Origin: Streptococcus sp. A12
GTDB taxonomy: Bacteria > Bacillota > Bacilli > Lactobacillales > Streptococcaceae
Direction: 5' to 3'
Assembly: GCF_905372335.1 (NCBI RefSeq)
Contig: NZ_CAJPOU010000058.1
Span: 1 to 6,934, forward strand
Length of the DNA stretch: 6,934 bases
Below, piece by piece: positions 1 through 6,162 of the stretch. The stretch's first letter is position 1. Each line of letters begins with the position of its first letter. The position numbers and the translations under genes are program-made. The notes below the pieces were generated by a model. The model made no database searches, had not been told where the DNA came from, and saw only the letters and a list, made by a program, of their open reading frames with translations.

Positions 1-41
1 CTATTGTCCCTTTAAAAGATATTTTCGATTATTCATTATAA
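1..41 (+). CDS. Possible C-terminal tail of an upstream gene (partial)
   Basis: The frame beginning at base 3 reads IVPLKDIFDYSL and then stops at TAA (39-41). It would be the last 12 residues of a gene that starts outside the window. It is proposed because the genes that follow are packed in the same direction with almost no gaps, so an upstream transfer gene ending here is expected. Twelve residues are too few to assign a family. A second open frame (bases 2-46, ending TGA) is also possible, so the choice of frame is uncertain. Confidence 0.35.
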   Translation, partial: IVPLKDIFDYSL

Positions 42-62
42 TGTGAGTGTCAAAACAAATAT

Positions 63-70
63 AAAGGAGA
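63..70 (+). promoter_or_regulatory. Ribosome binding site that fixes the start at 76
   Basis: AAAGGAGA lies 5 bases before ATG 76. The in-frame GTG at 43 has no purine-rich site before it; its upstream bases are AT-rich. This argues for a 102-residue product starting at 76 rather than a 113-residue one starting at 43. Confidence 0.75.
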
Positions 71-75
71 AATTC

Positions 76-384
76 ATGTACGGTGAAAAATACGGTGTAC
101 CTAGAGATATCTATGCCAAAATCAAGATCATAGGCCTTCTTATCCTAGATATTGCTTTTGTAGGAATTACTGGAGTAATCGCTTTGAGCGTTGGCTTAAA
201 AATCTTTCCTAAAAGCCAGTGGATACAGATGTTCGCATTCATTTTTTTAACACCAGTTCTGAGTTTGTATCTGGTGTTACCAGCTAACGGTGGCAAAAAG
301 AATTGGCACAGCATGTTTCTTTTCTTCAGACGAAGAAGAAAACGTTATATTAGCTTGAATTATATCAGAAGGAGAAAACCATAA
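76..384 (+). CDS. Two-helix conjugation membrane protein (TraC/VirB3-like position)
   Basis: A 102-residue membrane protein starting MYGEKYGVPRDIYAKIK. Two hydrophobic segments (about residues 18-40 and 48-69) are followed by a strongly basic tail with the run RRRRKR at 85-90. A short polar N-terminus, two helices and an Arg-rich C-terminal part are typical of small inner-membrane parts encoded just before VirB4 in type IV secretion systems (the VirB3, TcpE and PrgI-like group, and the TraC of pIP501/pSK41-type operons). I infer that it sits in the membrane at the base of the transfer channel and contacts the VirB4-like ATPase. Its stop TAA overlaps the ATG of the next gene by one base (TAATG), which implies translational coupling. 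The exact family is not certain; membership of a DUF5592-type family is a guess from memory. Confidence 0.72.
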   Translation: MYGEKYGVPRDIYAKIKIIGLLILDIAFVGITGVIALSVGLKIFPKSQWIQMFAFIFLTPVLSLYLVLPANGGKKNWHSMFLFFRRRRKRYISLNYIRRRKP

Positions 385-1031
385 TGGCGATTAAACAAAT
401 TCAACCCTCAAAAAATGAGAAACGCCCTCTGGGACGTATTCAAGAAACAAAGAAACAAACGCAGGAATATTTTGATTTACATTCTTGCGTTGAGTTGTTA
501 GATGTAAAATCAATCATTCCGAACAGCCAGGCTTATATCCAGTTAGTTGATTATGGCTACTTGCAGCTGATGGAGATACCAGGTAAAGATTTAGGATCGA
601 TGTCTTATAACGAGGTTATGAGAACTATTGAAAATTTTGAAACCTGGTTGACTCGATTTGGACCGAATATCCAAGTGGAGACGACAACTTTACCAACAAA
701 TACAGATACGCAAATTTCTGACTTGCGCCATCATTTGGATTTAGTGCGACAAGAAATGTCTAAGTTATCAGTAAATGATAGACGTTTTTTACAACTCAAG
801 GATCGTGAAATTTGGCTTCAAAGCCAAATTAAAGTTGAAGAAAGCATCCGACAAGAAGTCTATAATACAGAGTTTATACTGTGGTTATTTGCGCCTACAA
901 CAACCGAATTGGACGAATTGGTTCGTAAGGCTAAAACTTATGGAAATAATGATTTTGTTCCACAAGATATCAGCTACAGGAAGAAAATTCAGATTATAAA
1001 GCAATACAACAATATGAATGAGAAAGTATAG
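384..1031 (+). CDS. TraD-like conjugal transfer protein with VirB4 N-domain-like look
   Basis: A 215-residue protein with no signal peptide or membrane helix, so probably cytoplasmic or membrane-associated. Its ribosome binding site AAGGAGA (369-375) precedes ATG 384. The N-terminus is basic and polar. Residues 50-70 read like alternating beta strands around QLMEIPGKDL, followed by a helical segment (about 74-92). Residues 111-160 are charged, helical and possibly coiled-coil. A strand at about 163-170 (EFILWLFAPTTTEL) closes the core. This plan resembles the non-ATPase N-terminal domain of VirB4 proteins. The next gene's product has a comparable segment (IRVFVFASTKEEL, its residues 141-153). 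By position it matches TraD of pIP501/pSK41-like operons, whose exact role is poorly defined. Its stop codon overlaps the ribosome binding site of the VirB4-like gene, so the two are probably made together and may form a complex. The similarity was judged by eye. Confidence 0.68.
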   Translation: MAIKQIQPSKNEKRPLGRIQETKKQTQEYFDLHSCVELLDVKSIIPNSQAYIQLVDYGYLQLMEIPGKDLGSMSYNEVMRTIENFETWLTRFGPNIQVETTTLPTNTDTQISDLRHHLDLVRQEMSKLSVNDRRFLQLKDREIWLQSQIKVEESIRQEVYNTEFILWLFAPTTTELDELVRKAKTYGNNDFVPQDISYRKKIQIIKQYNNMNEKV

Positions 1032-1036
1032 GAGAG
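1030..1036 (+). promoter_or_regulatory. Ribosome binding site that fixes the VirB4-like start at 1042
   Basis: AGGAGAG begins inside the stop codon (TAG, 1029-1031) of the preceding gene and stands 5 bases before ATG 1042. The in-frame ATG at 1018 lies inside the previous gene and has no comparable site before it (the upstream bases are A-rich, around caacaatatga), so 1042 is preferred. The overlap of site and stop suggests coupled translation. Confidence 0.75.
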
Positions 1037-1041
1037 ATAGC

Positions 1042-2988
1042 ATGCCTGATTTATCAAAACGTAGACAAAGACAACTAAAAAATGAAGGATATGACCTTGC
1101 CTTTCTTAGCCAGATTCAACCGCAAGGAAATATTGATTTTCAGAAGGATGACCGCTCCTGGATAAGTGGAGATGGACACCATACGGTCGTACACTATTAT
1201 GAGTATCCAACTGAAGGAATGGATCGTTTTTGGCTTTCCGAATTATTGTTGATTCCTGGGACACGTTCCTTCCTGTCACTGTACAAAGAGGATAATAGAC
1301 AACTTCAAAAAGAGATTGAGGACTCTATTGAAGAGAAGTCAACACGGATTACAAACAATAGCAAACTAACCAATAATCGGAAAGAACTAGATGAGATTGA
1401 TAATCTTAATAAACTAAGCCGTGAAATTGATAAGCGAAATATAGCTATGTATGGGATGTATATTCGTGTCTTTGTATTTGCATCAACCAAAGAAGAATTA
1501 TTTAAGAAGGTTGAAGAAGTCAAGGACAAAACGTCGAAATTCAAATCCACCATTCTATCAGGAGAATTAGATTTTGAATACCATGCCCCATTTATTCCAG
1601 CTGAATATCAGATTGATTTACCCAATCATCGAAGAGGGATACCGACTCCAGCTCACTCAATAGCTGGTGGATATTTCTTTAATCATACGAAGCTAGAAGA
1701 TGAGAAAGGCTTCTATCTTGGATGGACTCCAACGAACGGAGCGGTAAATTTCAATTTTCTAGAACGTGACGAGAAAAGAACACGATCCTTTATGATCCTA
1801 TCTGGAAATCCAAAGATGGGACAGCGATCTTTTCTTATGAAACACACAGACGGTCTCTATGCGAAGGGACATTATATTCGTAACTTTGATGCTACTGGCC
1901 AGTTTCTTGATCAGACACGAAAACAACATGGATTGATTCTTGATTTATCAGGTGAGGCTAACCGTATCAATATCTTCCAGGTATTTCCAACAGTAACCAA
2001 CGAAGCAGGAACTGAAATTGATAAGAAGAAATCTTACAACCTTCATATCGAGAAACTGAAGAGTATCTATAAACTCCTGAATAATGAAGTGACAGGAGAC
2101 GATTTAATCACATTTGGAACTCTCCTGAATGATTTCTATATTGAGGAAGATTTGTGGGCTCGAAATCCTTCGTTGAATCCAGAAAAACTGAAAGCGACGG
2201 ATATTGTGAAGGAAGAGTATCCTATTCTGTCTGATTTTATTTTGTTTGTTGATGCCTACAAACGTCGGCTGGAACAAACTAGTGCGGATAAAGCCGAACA
2301 CAAGGCTGTTAAGCGTATTTACAATACGTTTAACGAACTATTGACAACAAACGCAGAAATTTTCGAGGGAACAACAGAATTTCAAGATATCTCTTCAGAG
2401 CAAGTTGTGACATTTGATTTCTCAGGGTTGAAGAACGCTCCTCATTTGTTAAATGTTCAGATATTTTCTGTTCTTTCGCTTGTCTCAGCTGATATTGTTA
2501 ATAACGGAAAACGTTGTAAACAACTACTGAAGAAACGACCTGACTTAACGGAGATGGATATGCAGCACTATATTGTCAATATTAGTGGGGCACAAACACT
2601 CATTGACCCTAAGCATGAAAGTAGTGTCAACCTTCTAGCCGATATGATTGATACAATGGGCGAAAACTTTGCTGGTGTTGTATTGTCTGTTAATTCACTG
2701 CGAGGGATTCTGTTTGAGACAGGGGTCGGTACTCATAAGGATCCATACGTGACGGCAGTCCAGAGGATTTTTGGACTGATGCAATATAGAGTTTTTGCTC
2801 AGACGGATGAAACCAGTGTGCCTCTACTAGCTAACGCCTTATCTGGATCAATGAATCAGTCTGAACTAGAAACCTTGCCTCGTCTGGCGAAAGGACAGTT
2901 ATTCATGAACATTGCGGGGGTAGGAAATCTGGTCTTTAACCAACAGCTGTTAGCCCCTGAAGTTGAGCGCTATGGCGGTATTGAGTAA
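1042..2988 (+). CDS. VirB4/TraE-like type IV secretion protein with degenerate ATPase motifs
   Basis: A 648-residue protein, close to the usual length of Gram-positive VirB4/TraE proteins. The N-terminal part (about 1-245) is the VirB4-type non-catalytic domain, with a charged helical stretch at about 82-132 and a strand IRVFVFASTKEEL at 141-153. The C-terminal part (about 246-648) follows the VirB4 ATPase layout: P-loop region, then a segment with NIFQVFP, an FDFSGL strand, a Walker B-like strand and a final QXXLAPE-like end. In active relatives VirB4 is the ATPase that drives channel assembly and substrate transfer at the membrane. Here the P-loop reads SGNPKMGQRSF (254-264), with Gln261-Arg262 where Lys-Ser/Thr is expected. 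The Walker B strand reads VNISGAQTLID (512-522), with Ser515-Gly516 where Asp-Glu is expected. The usual ATQ motif reads LSVNSL, with Asn551 in place of Gln. The frame has no stop or shift. It therefore looks like an intact protein that has lost classical ATPase chemistry. Family membership is well supported by fold order and context; loss of activity is inference. Confidence 0.85.
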   Translation: MPDLSKRRQRQLKNEGYDLAFLSQIQPQGNIDFQKDDRSWISGDGHHTVVHYYEYPTEGMDRFWLSELLLIPGTRSFLSLYKEDNRQLQKEIEDSIEEKSTRITNNSKLTNNRKELDEIDNLNKLSREIDKRNIAMYGMYIRVFVFASTKEELFKKVEEVKDKTSKFKSTILSGELDFEYHAPFIPAEYQIDLPNHRRGIPTPAHSIAGGYFFNHTKLEDEKGFYLGWTPTNGAVNFNFLERDEKRTRSFMILSGNPKMGQRSFLMKHTDGLYAKGHYIRNFDATGQFLDQTRKQHGLILDLSGEANRINIFQVFPTVTNEAGTEIDKKKSYNLHIEKLKSIYKLLNNEVTGDDLITFGTLLNDFYIEEDLWARNPSLNPEKLKATDIVKEEYPILSDFILFVDAYKRRLEQTSADKAEHKAVKRIYNTFNELLTTNAEIFEGTTEFQDISSEQVVTFDFSGLKNAPHLLNVQIFSVLSLVSADIVNNGKRCKQLLKKRPDLTEMDMQHYIVNISGAQTLIDPKHESSVNLLADMIDTMGENFAGVVLSVNSLRGILFETGVGTHKDPYVTAVQRIFGLMQYRVFAQTDETSVPLLANALSGSMNQSELETLPRLAKGQLFMNIAGVGNLVFNQQLLAPEVERYGGIE

Positions 2989-3007
2989 GAAAGGAAGGTA
3001 AACCAGA

Positions 3008-3259
3008 ATGGCCAAAAATAAACTAGGAATGATTGCCAGGACTAAGCAGAGATTTGATCAATACGTTTTGATTCGTAAATATCGCATGCAACAAGAAAGA
3101 GATTATTTCGCTTCAGAGGGAGAATCTGATCCAAAACGCCTGGAAGCACAAAAAGAACGAGATAAGGAGTTTTTGAACGGTCTCAAGAAAATAGGTATAG
3201 TGTTTATTGTATTTTTAGTTTTTTATGGGATTTTGCGAACAATATTAGGATTGTGGTAG
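3008..3259 (+). CDS. Small single-helix membrane protein of the transfer operon
   Basis: An 83-residue protein in the slot where pIP501/pSK41-type operons carry traF. AAGGAAGG (2991-2998) precedes ATG 3008 by 9 bases. Residues 1-58 are hydrophilic and very charged, with a helical, possibly coiled-coil part around 27-58. One hydrophobic segment (about 62-82, IGIVFIVFLVFYGILRTILGLW region) ends the chain, so it is a likely tail-anchored protein with its N-terminus in the cytoplasm. It stands 19 bases after the VirB4-like gene and 15 bases before the hydrolase gene. I do not recognise a family. A small scaffold or assembly part of the transfer channel is the most natural reading from context alone. 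Confidence 0.7.
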   Translation: MAKNKLGMIARTKQRFDQYVLIRKYRMQQERDYFASEGESDPKRLEAQKERDKEFLNGLKKIGIVFIVFLVFYGILRTILGLW

Positions 3260-3274
3260 ATAAGCGAGGTATCT

Positions 3275-4615
3275 ATGAAAAAAATATTTAAACTGAAGAT
3301 CCTCATCCCTCTTGTAGCTCTTCTATTAATTGTCAATGTTGGAATAACCATGTTAGTTGGGGTAATGGGAGTTGTAACCAATAATGGAAGAAATGATTGT
3401 GGTGCCGTAGAAACAACATCCTCAACTAGTGACTCAGCAGTTTCTTCAGCTGATGGTTCCATCGATGACTTTGTAAAAAAGCATAAGGAAGCCTATATTC
3501 TGTCTTGGAAGGCAGGAGGCTTCCTACCTTCAGCCTCTATCACTCAAACAATGATAGAGAATGGATTCAATTTTACGAATCCCAATGGTACTTCCTTCTG
3601 GAAAGCTCACAATATGGGAGGGGTTAAAACCTCTAGCAAAAGTAATTTTCCAGTTACTCTGGCGACGTATGGTGAAGATAGTGTTGATTTAACAGGAACC
3701 AAGCCTGGAGCAAATGTTGGAGACGGTACAGGAGGGGCTTATACTTGGTTTTCTAGCTACGATGCAGGGATTGTAGGGAAAGCTGAGTTTATGGCTCACC
3801 AGACACTTTATAAAGGGGCTATAAACAATACAAATGGTATTGCTAGTCTATCTGCTATAGCAGATGGTGGATGGGCCACAGATGGCACTTATAAGAGCAA
3901 ATTAACTGATATGTATCAAAAACTGGGTACGAAGTATCAGTGGCTTGATAAGGAGGCTATTGCTGCTCATGGTGAGAAGCCATATGAAGGATCCAGTACA
4001 CAAGATGTCAGTTCTTCAGATAGTGCGGTGTCTTCTTCAGCTGAAAAAAGTGGATGTGGTGAGTCAGGTAGCAGCACCGATGGAACGGGAACTGTCCCTT
4101 CAGATGCGACTGCATGGGGGTATAAACCAGAAGACTTACCAGATAGCTTGAAACCATTCATTATTGATCCTAAGAGCTTAGGCATGGATTATGCTAAGTC
4201 TACAGGATGGTATAATCCTGGAAGTGACGAGTATGCTGGACAATGTGTGAATCTTACAATAAGTATTGGAAATCACTTATGGGGACATTCTGGTTCAGTT
4301 CAAGGTAATGGGAAAGATCAGGCAGCAGCATGGGCTGCAATATTTGGAAATTCAGTTAAGGCTACACCCAAAAGAGGCGCTATTTTTTCCACACAGGTAG
4401 GAGGTGGAGGATATGGTCATACTGGAATTGTATGTCATGTTTTCGAGAATGGCTCTATCTTATTTGTAGAACAAAATACACCTCTGAGTGGCTGGGATCA
4501 GTTCAAAACTCCATATACATGGAATTATCGTATTTGGACTAAATCACAACAACAAGAACAGGTAATCTCTTTTGCTTATCCAGATGACAGAGAAGCTAAA
4601 TTAAGTTCAAATTAA
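3275..4615 (+). CDS. Membrane-anchored conjugation cell-wall hydrolase (glucosaminidase + CHAP), TraG/VirB1-like
   Basis: A 446-residue bifunctional peptidoglycan hydrolase that would open the wall locally for the transfer channel. An N-terminal hydrophobic segment (about 8-35) after basic residues acts as signal anchor; no lipobox is seen. A Ser-rich linker (about 48-62) leads to a lysozyme-like glucosaminidase domain (about 64-228). It contains GGFLPSASITQTMIENGF, where Glu95 matches the catalytic Glu of GH73-type enzymes, and SFWKAHNMGGVK (107-118), which matches the usual A-x-N-x-x-G-x-K pattern. A second Ser/Gly-rich linker (about 238-275) precedes a C-terminal CHAP domain (about 305-422). 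Its likely catalytic Cys is 324 (GQCVNL), His 382 (YGHTGIV) and Glu399/Asn401 (FVEQN). CHAP domains are amidases or endopeptidases on the peptide stems. The start ATG 3275 has a modest AAGCGAGG site (3262-3269). By order and domain content it corresponds to TraG of pIP501/pSK41-like systems, although that protein is described as having a transglycosylase (SLT) rather than a glucosaminidase domain. Confidence 0.88.
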   Translation: MKKIFKLKILIPLVALLLIVNVGITMLVGVMGVVTNNGRNDCGAVETTSSTSDSAVSSADGSIDDFVKKHKEAYILSWKAGGFLPSASITQTMIENGFNFTNPNGTSFWKAHNMGGVKTSSKSNFPVTLATYGEDSVDLTGTKPGANVGDGTGGAYTWFSSYDAGIVGKAEFMAHQTLYKGAINNTNGIASLSAIADGGWATDGTYKSKLTDMYQKLGTKYQWLDKEAIAAHGEKPYEGSSTQDVSSSDSAVSSSAEKSGCGESGSSTDGTGTVPSDATAWGYKPEDLPDSLKPFIIDPKSLGMDYAKSTGWYNPGSDEYAGQCVNLTISIGNHLWGHSGSVQGNGKDQAAAWAAIFGNSVKATPKRGAIFSTQVGGGGYGHTGIVCHVFENGSILFVEQNTPLSGWDQFKTPYTWNYRIWTKSQQQEQVISFAYPDDREAKLSSN

Positions 4616-4629
4616 AAGGAGTATATAAA

Positions 4630-5220
4630 ATGATTGATTGGATAAAGGAGAATATGGTTGTATCGATTGTAGTAGGTATTCTATTGGTTTTGGCAGGAAT
4701 AGGGATTGTATCGAGTTTCAGGCCATCTCAACAAACTAAAATAGAAGAAGCTGCACAGGTGAGTTCTTCAGGAACCACTCAAAACGAGCCGCCTTCCAAA
4801 GAAGAAACAGCAGACGAGAAGAATTATCGGACAGCTAAGTTAAAACTAGAACGCCCCTATGCAGAGGCAAGCTCAGAAGACAAAAAAGAAGTATTAAAAG
4901 CCTTTGAAGAAGCAGTAGCAGATATAAAAAAGACGAAGTTTCTGCCAAATGTCAAGGGAACAATCGAGAATCATTTATCTATGACACAGAATGCGATGGT
5001 TCAAACCTTTGCGATGGCTCTTCTGACGAATCAGTATGATTTCCAACCTGAACAATTGGAAGTGATGCCAACTGAATCAGATGATGTTATTCAATTTTTG
5101 ATTGTTCTAACTAAAAACGGAGAAGAGAACAGCTATTTCGTTGGAAATTTCAATACTACGGTTCAACAAATCCAGCTAAAAGCCTATGTTGGCGGAAATA
5201 TAGGTGGTACATACGGCTAA
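4630..5220 (+). CDS. Bitopic transfer protein, TraH/VirB8-like candidate
   Basis: A 196-residue protein with a short N-terminus, one hydrophobic helix (about 9-28), a Ser/Thr/Glu-rich linker (about 32-66) and a C-terminal globular domain (about 67-190) that should lie outside the membrane. The globular part has helices first (about 66-125) and then strand-like segments (VIQFLIVLTKN, NSYFVGNFNTTVQQIQLKAYV). This helix-then-sheet order with an N-terminal anchor is the plan of VirB8-like (NTF2-fold) channel scaffolds. Its place directly after the TraG-like hydrolase matches TraH in pIP501, which has been described as VirB8-like. A strong AAAAGGAG site (4614-4621) precedes ATG 4630. It is the last transfer gene before the palindrome at 5227. 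VirB8-like assignment is inference from layout, not from a sequence match. Confidence 0.68.
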   Translation: MIDWIKENMVVSIVVGILLVLAGIGIVSSFRPSQQTKIEEAAQVSSSGTTQNEPPSKEETADEKNYRTAKLKLERPYAEASSEDKKEVLKAFEEAVADIKKTKFLPNVKGTIENHLSMTQNAMVQTFAMALLTNQYDFQPEQLEVMPTESDDVIQFLIVLTKNGEENSYFVGNFNTTVQQIQLKAYVGGNIGGTYG

Positions 5221-5226
5221 CAAGTT

Positions 5227-5254
5227 GCACAAAAAGTTATATAACTTTTTGTGC
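5227..5254. repeat. Perfect 28-bp palindrome, likely operator/centromere and weak terminator
   Basis: Bases 5227-5254 are exactly their own reverse complement: GCACAAAAAG at the left end, GTTATATAAC in the centre (5236-5245) and CTTTTTGTGC at the right end. It begins 6 bases after the stop of the transfer gene and ends 7 bases before the -35 box of the parA promoter. As RNA it would fold into a hairpin followed by UUUU (5255-5258), so it may end transfer-operon transcripts, though the stem is mostly A-U. As DNA its two-fold symmetry and its place suit a binding site for the ribbon-helix-helix protein encoded at 6159. Confidence 0.8.
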
Positions 5255-5260
5255 TTTTAT
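5227..5260 (+). terminator. Candidate intrinsic terminator after the transfer genes
   Basis: The hairpin has four G-C/A-U base-closing pairs (GCAC/GTGC), then an A5/U5 run and a small AU-rich loop, followed by CTTTTAT-type bases. The position after the last transfer gene and just before a new promoter is right for a terminator. The low G-C content and the short U tract make it moderate at best, and regulation by protein binding may be its main role. Confidence 0.5.
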
Positions 5261-5261
5261 A

Positions 5262-5290
5262 TTGACAAATAAAGTTGTTTTAGATATAAT
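5262..5290 (+). promoter_or_regulatory. Consensus sigma-A promoter for the parA operon
   Basis: TTGACA (5262-5267) and TATAAT (5285-5290) are both perfect consensus boxes separated by exactly 17 bases. Transcription should start near 5296-5298, giving a leader of about 47 bases before ATG 5344. Such a strong promoter beside repeated palindromes suggests that it is held down by autorepression. Confidence 0.88.
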
Positions 5291-5299
5291 TAAGTATAT

Positions 5300-5314
5300 A
5301 AAAAGTTATATAAC
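5300..5314 (+). promoter_or_regulatory. Second copy of the AAAAAGTTATATAAC motif (operator/centromere)
   Basis: The 15 bases AAAAAGTTATATAAC at 5300-5314 repeat 5231-5245 exactly, in the same direction, 69 bp apart. The core GTTATATAAC is self-complementary. This copy lies at or just after the expected transcription start, and the other copy lies just upstream of the -35 box, so a protein bound to both would bracket the promoter. Here the right flank is AAAATATA instead of TTTTTGTGC, so only the core is symmetric. Confidence 0.6.
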
Positions 5315-5343
5315 AAAATATACAATTATCCAAGGAGGGAATC

Positions 5344-6162
5344 ATGAAGATTCAGACTACAAACTTAGGAAAAGGTGGCGGTGGTAAGACTACAGATACC
5401 TTTAATGAAGGGGATTGGTTGGCACGTGTTAAGGGGCTTAGAACACTACTCATTGATGGAGCTTGGGAATGTAATTTGACAAGAACATTTGATGTAAAAT
5501 GTGAGAAAACCGTCTATGATATATTTACGACTGGAGAGTATGAGATTGTTCCAATATCAGAAAATCTCAGTTTGATTTGTGGTGATGAGCGTTTGACAGA
5601 TGAGCAGTTAGATCTTGCTAGTAGAGACGACAAGTATCTCCAGTTGTTTATGTGGTTTAGCGAACATTACGAAGAGTTAGAAGCACAATTTGATGTCATT
5701 CTAATTGATACGCACAATGATAAGAGTTTAGTTACAGCAAATTTTATAGCTGTATCAGATATTGTCCTGGCTGTTTCTGATGCCTCTCTTAATGGTTTTC
5801 GTGCCTGGTTATCTTTGAAAAATTTTGTAGACTTCATTAAGAGTGAAGCTATCGAAGTTATTACTAAGAAAAGCTATGTTAAAGCAGAACCTTATCTTAT
5901 TGGAAATAAGATTAAATACTTTGGAAACAATGTATCAGACATCTGTGAACAATTTTTAGAAGTTGTTGAAGAAGACTCAGCTTACCTTGGTTCTATCCAG
6001 GAGAAAGAACTGATGGCTAAGAGTCTTGTGATTAGCAAGAGTGTCTTTGAGCAGCATGAAGAGATGACAGCTAACCAAAAAAAGACACATCAAAGGTTTT
6101 ATGATAATATAAACTACGTATATGAAAATATTTTGAGTGTGTTAGAAGGAGAGGTAGCATGA
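5344..6162 (+). CDS. parA: ParA-family partition ATPase
   Basis: A 272-residue P-loop ATPase of the ParA/MinD (deviant Walker) group, which forms nucleotide-dependent complexes on DNA to position plasmids or other replicons. The deviant Walker A is GKGGGGKTT (9-17), with signature Lys10, P-loop Lys15 and Thr16. The A-prime region is LLIDGAWECNLT (35-46), which keeps Asp38 but has Ala40 and Trp41 where relatives usually have Asp-Pro. Walker B is FDVILIDTHND (116-126) with Asp122. No helix-turn-helix domain precedes Walker A, which is the type Ib layout, but the C-terminal part is longer than in most small Ib ParAs. A very strong AAGGAGGG site (5332-5339) precedes ATG 5344, and a consensus promoter lies upstream. 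The stop overlaps the next start (ATGA, 6159-6162), so it is coupled to the small DNA-binding partner. ParA membership is firm; the partition role is inferred from the cassette. Confidence 0.85.
   Translation: MKIQTTNLGKGGGGKTTDTFNEGDWLARVKGLRTLLIDGAWECNLTRTFDVKCEKTVYDIFTTGEYEIVPISENLSLICGDERLTDEQLDLASRDDKYLQLFMWFSEHYEELEAQFDVILIDTHNDKSLVTANFIAVSDIVLAVSDASLNGFRAWLSLKNFVDFIKSEAIEVITKKSYVKAEPYLIGNKIKYFGNNVSDICEQFLEVVEEDSAYLGSIQEKELMAKSLVISKSVFEQHEEMTANQKKTHQRFYDNINYVYENILSVLEGEVA

Noticed and set aside
37..42. TATAAT near the left edge as a promoter -10 box
   Set aside because: The -35 position 17 bases upstream reads AAAAGA, unlike TTGACA, and the bases probably belong to the end of an upstream gene.
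43..75. GTG at 43 as the start of the first membrane protein
   Set aside because: No ribosome binding site stands before it, whereas ATG 76 has AAAGGAGA 5 bases upstream and gives the more natural N-terminus.
111..314. Open frame on the - strand under the first membrane gene
   Set aside because: It runs opposite to a well-supported gene, has no ribosome binding site or family features, and all other genes are on the + strand.
1018..1041. ATG at 1018 as the start of the VirB4-like gene
   Set aside because: It lies inside the preceding gene without a ribosome binding site; ATG 1042 has AGGAGAG at the right distance.
3223..3462. Open frame on the - strand across the start of the hydrolase gene
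   Set aside because: It mirrors the coding frames of two supported genes, and its composition is explained by the signal anchor and Ser-rich linker on the + strand.
3945..4185. Short open frames on both strands inside the hydrolase linker
   Set aside because: They overlap the domain-bearing + frame entirely and lack start signals or recognisable content.
5227..5314. The repeats as a CRISPR array or transposon ends
   Set aside because: There are only two copies, no spacer series, no transposase nearby and no target-site duplication; operator/centromere use fits better.
5344..6162. ParA as a broken gene because of the GGGGK P-loop
   Set aside because: KGGGGKTT still fits the deviant Walker A pattern KGGxGKT, and Walker B is intact, so there is no reason to call it a pseudogene.
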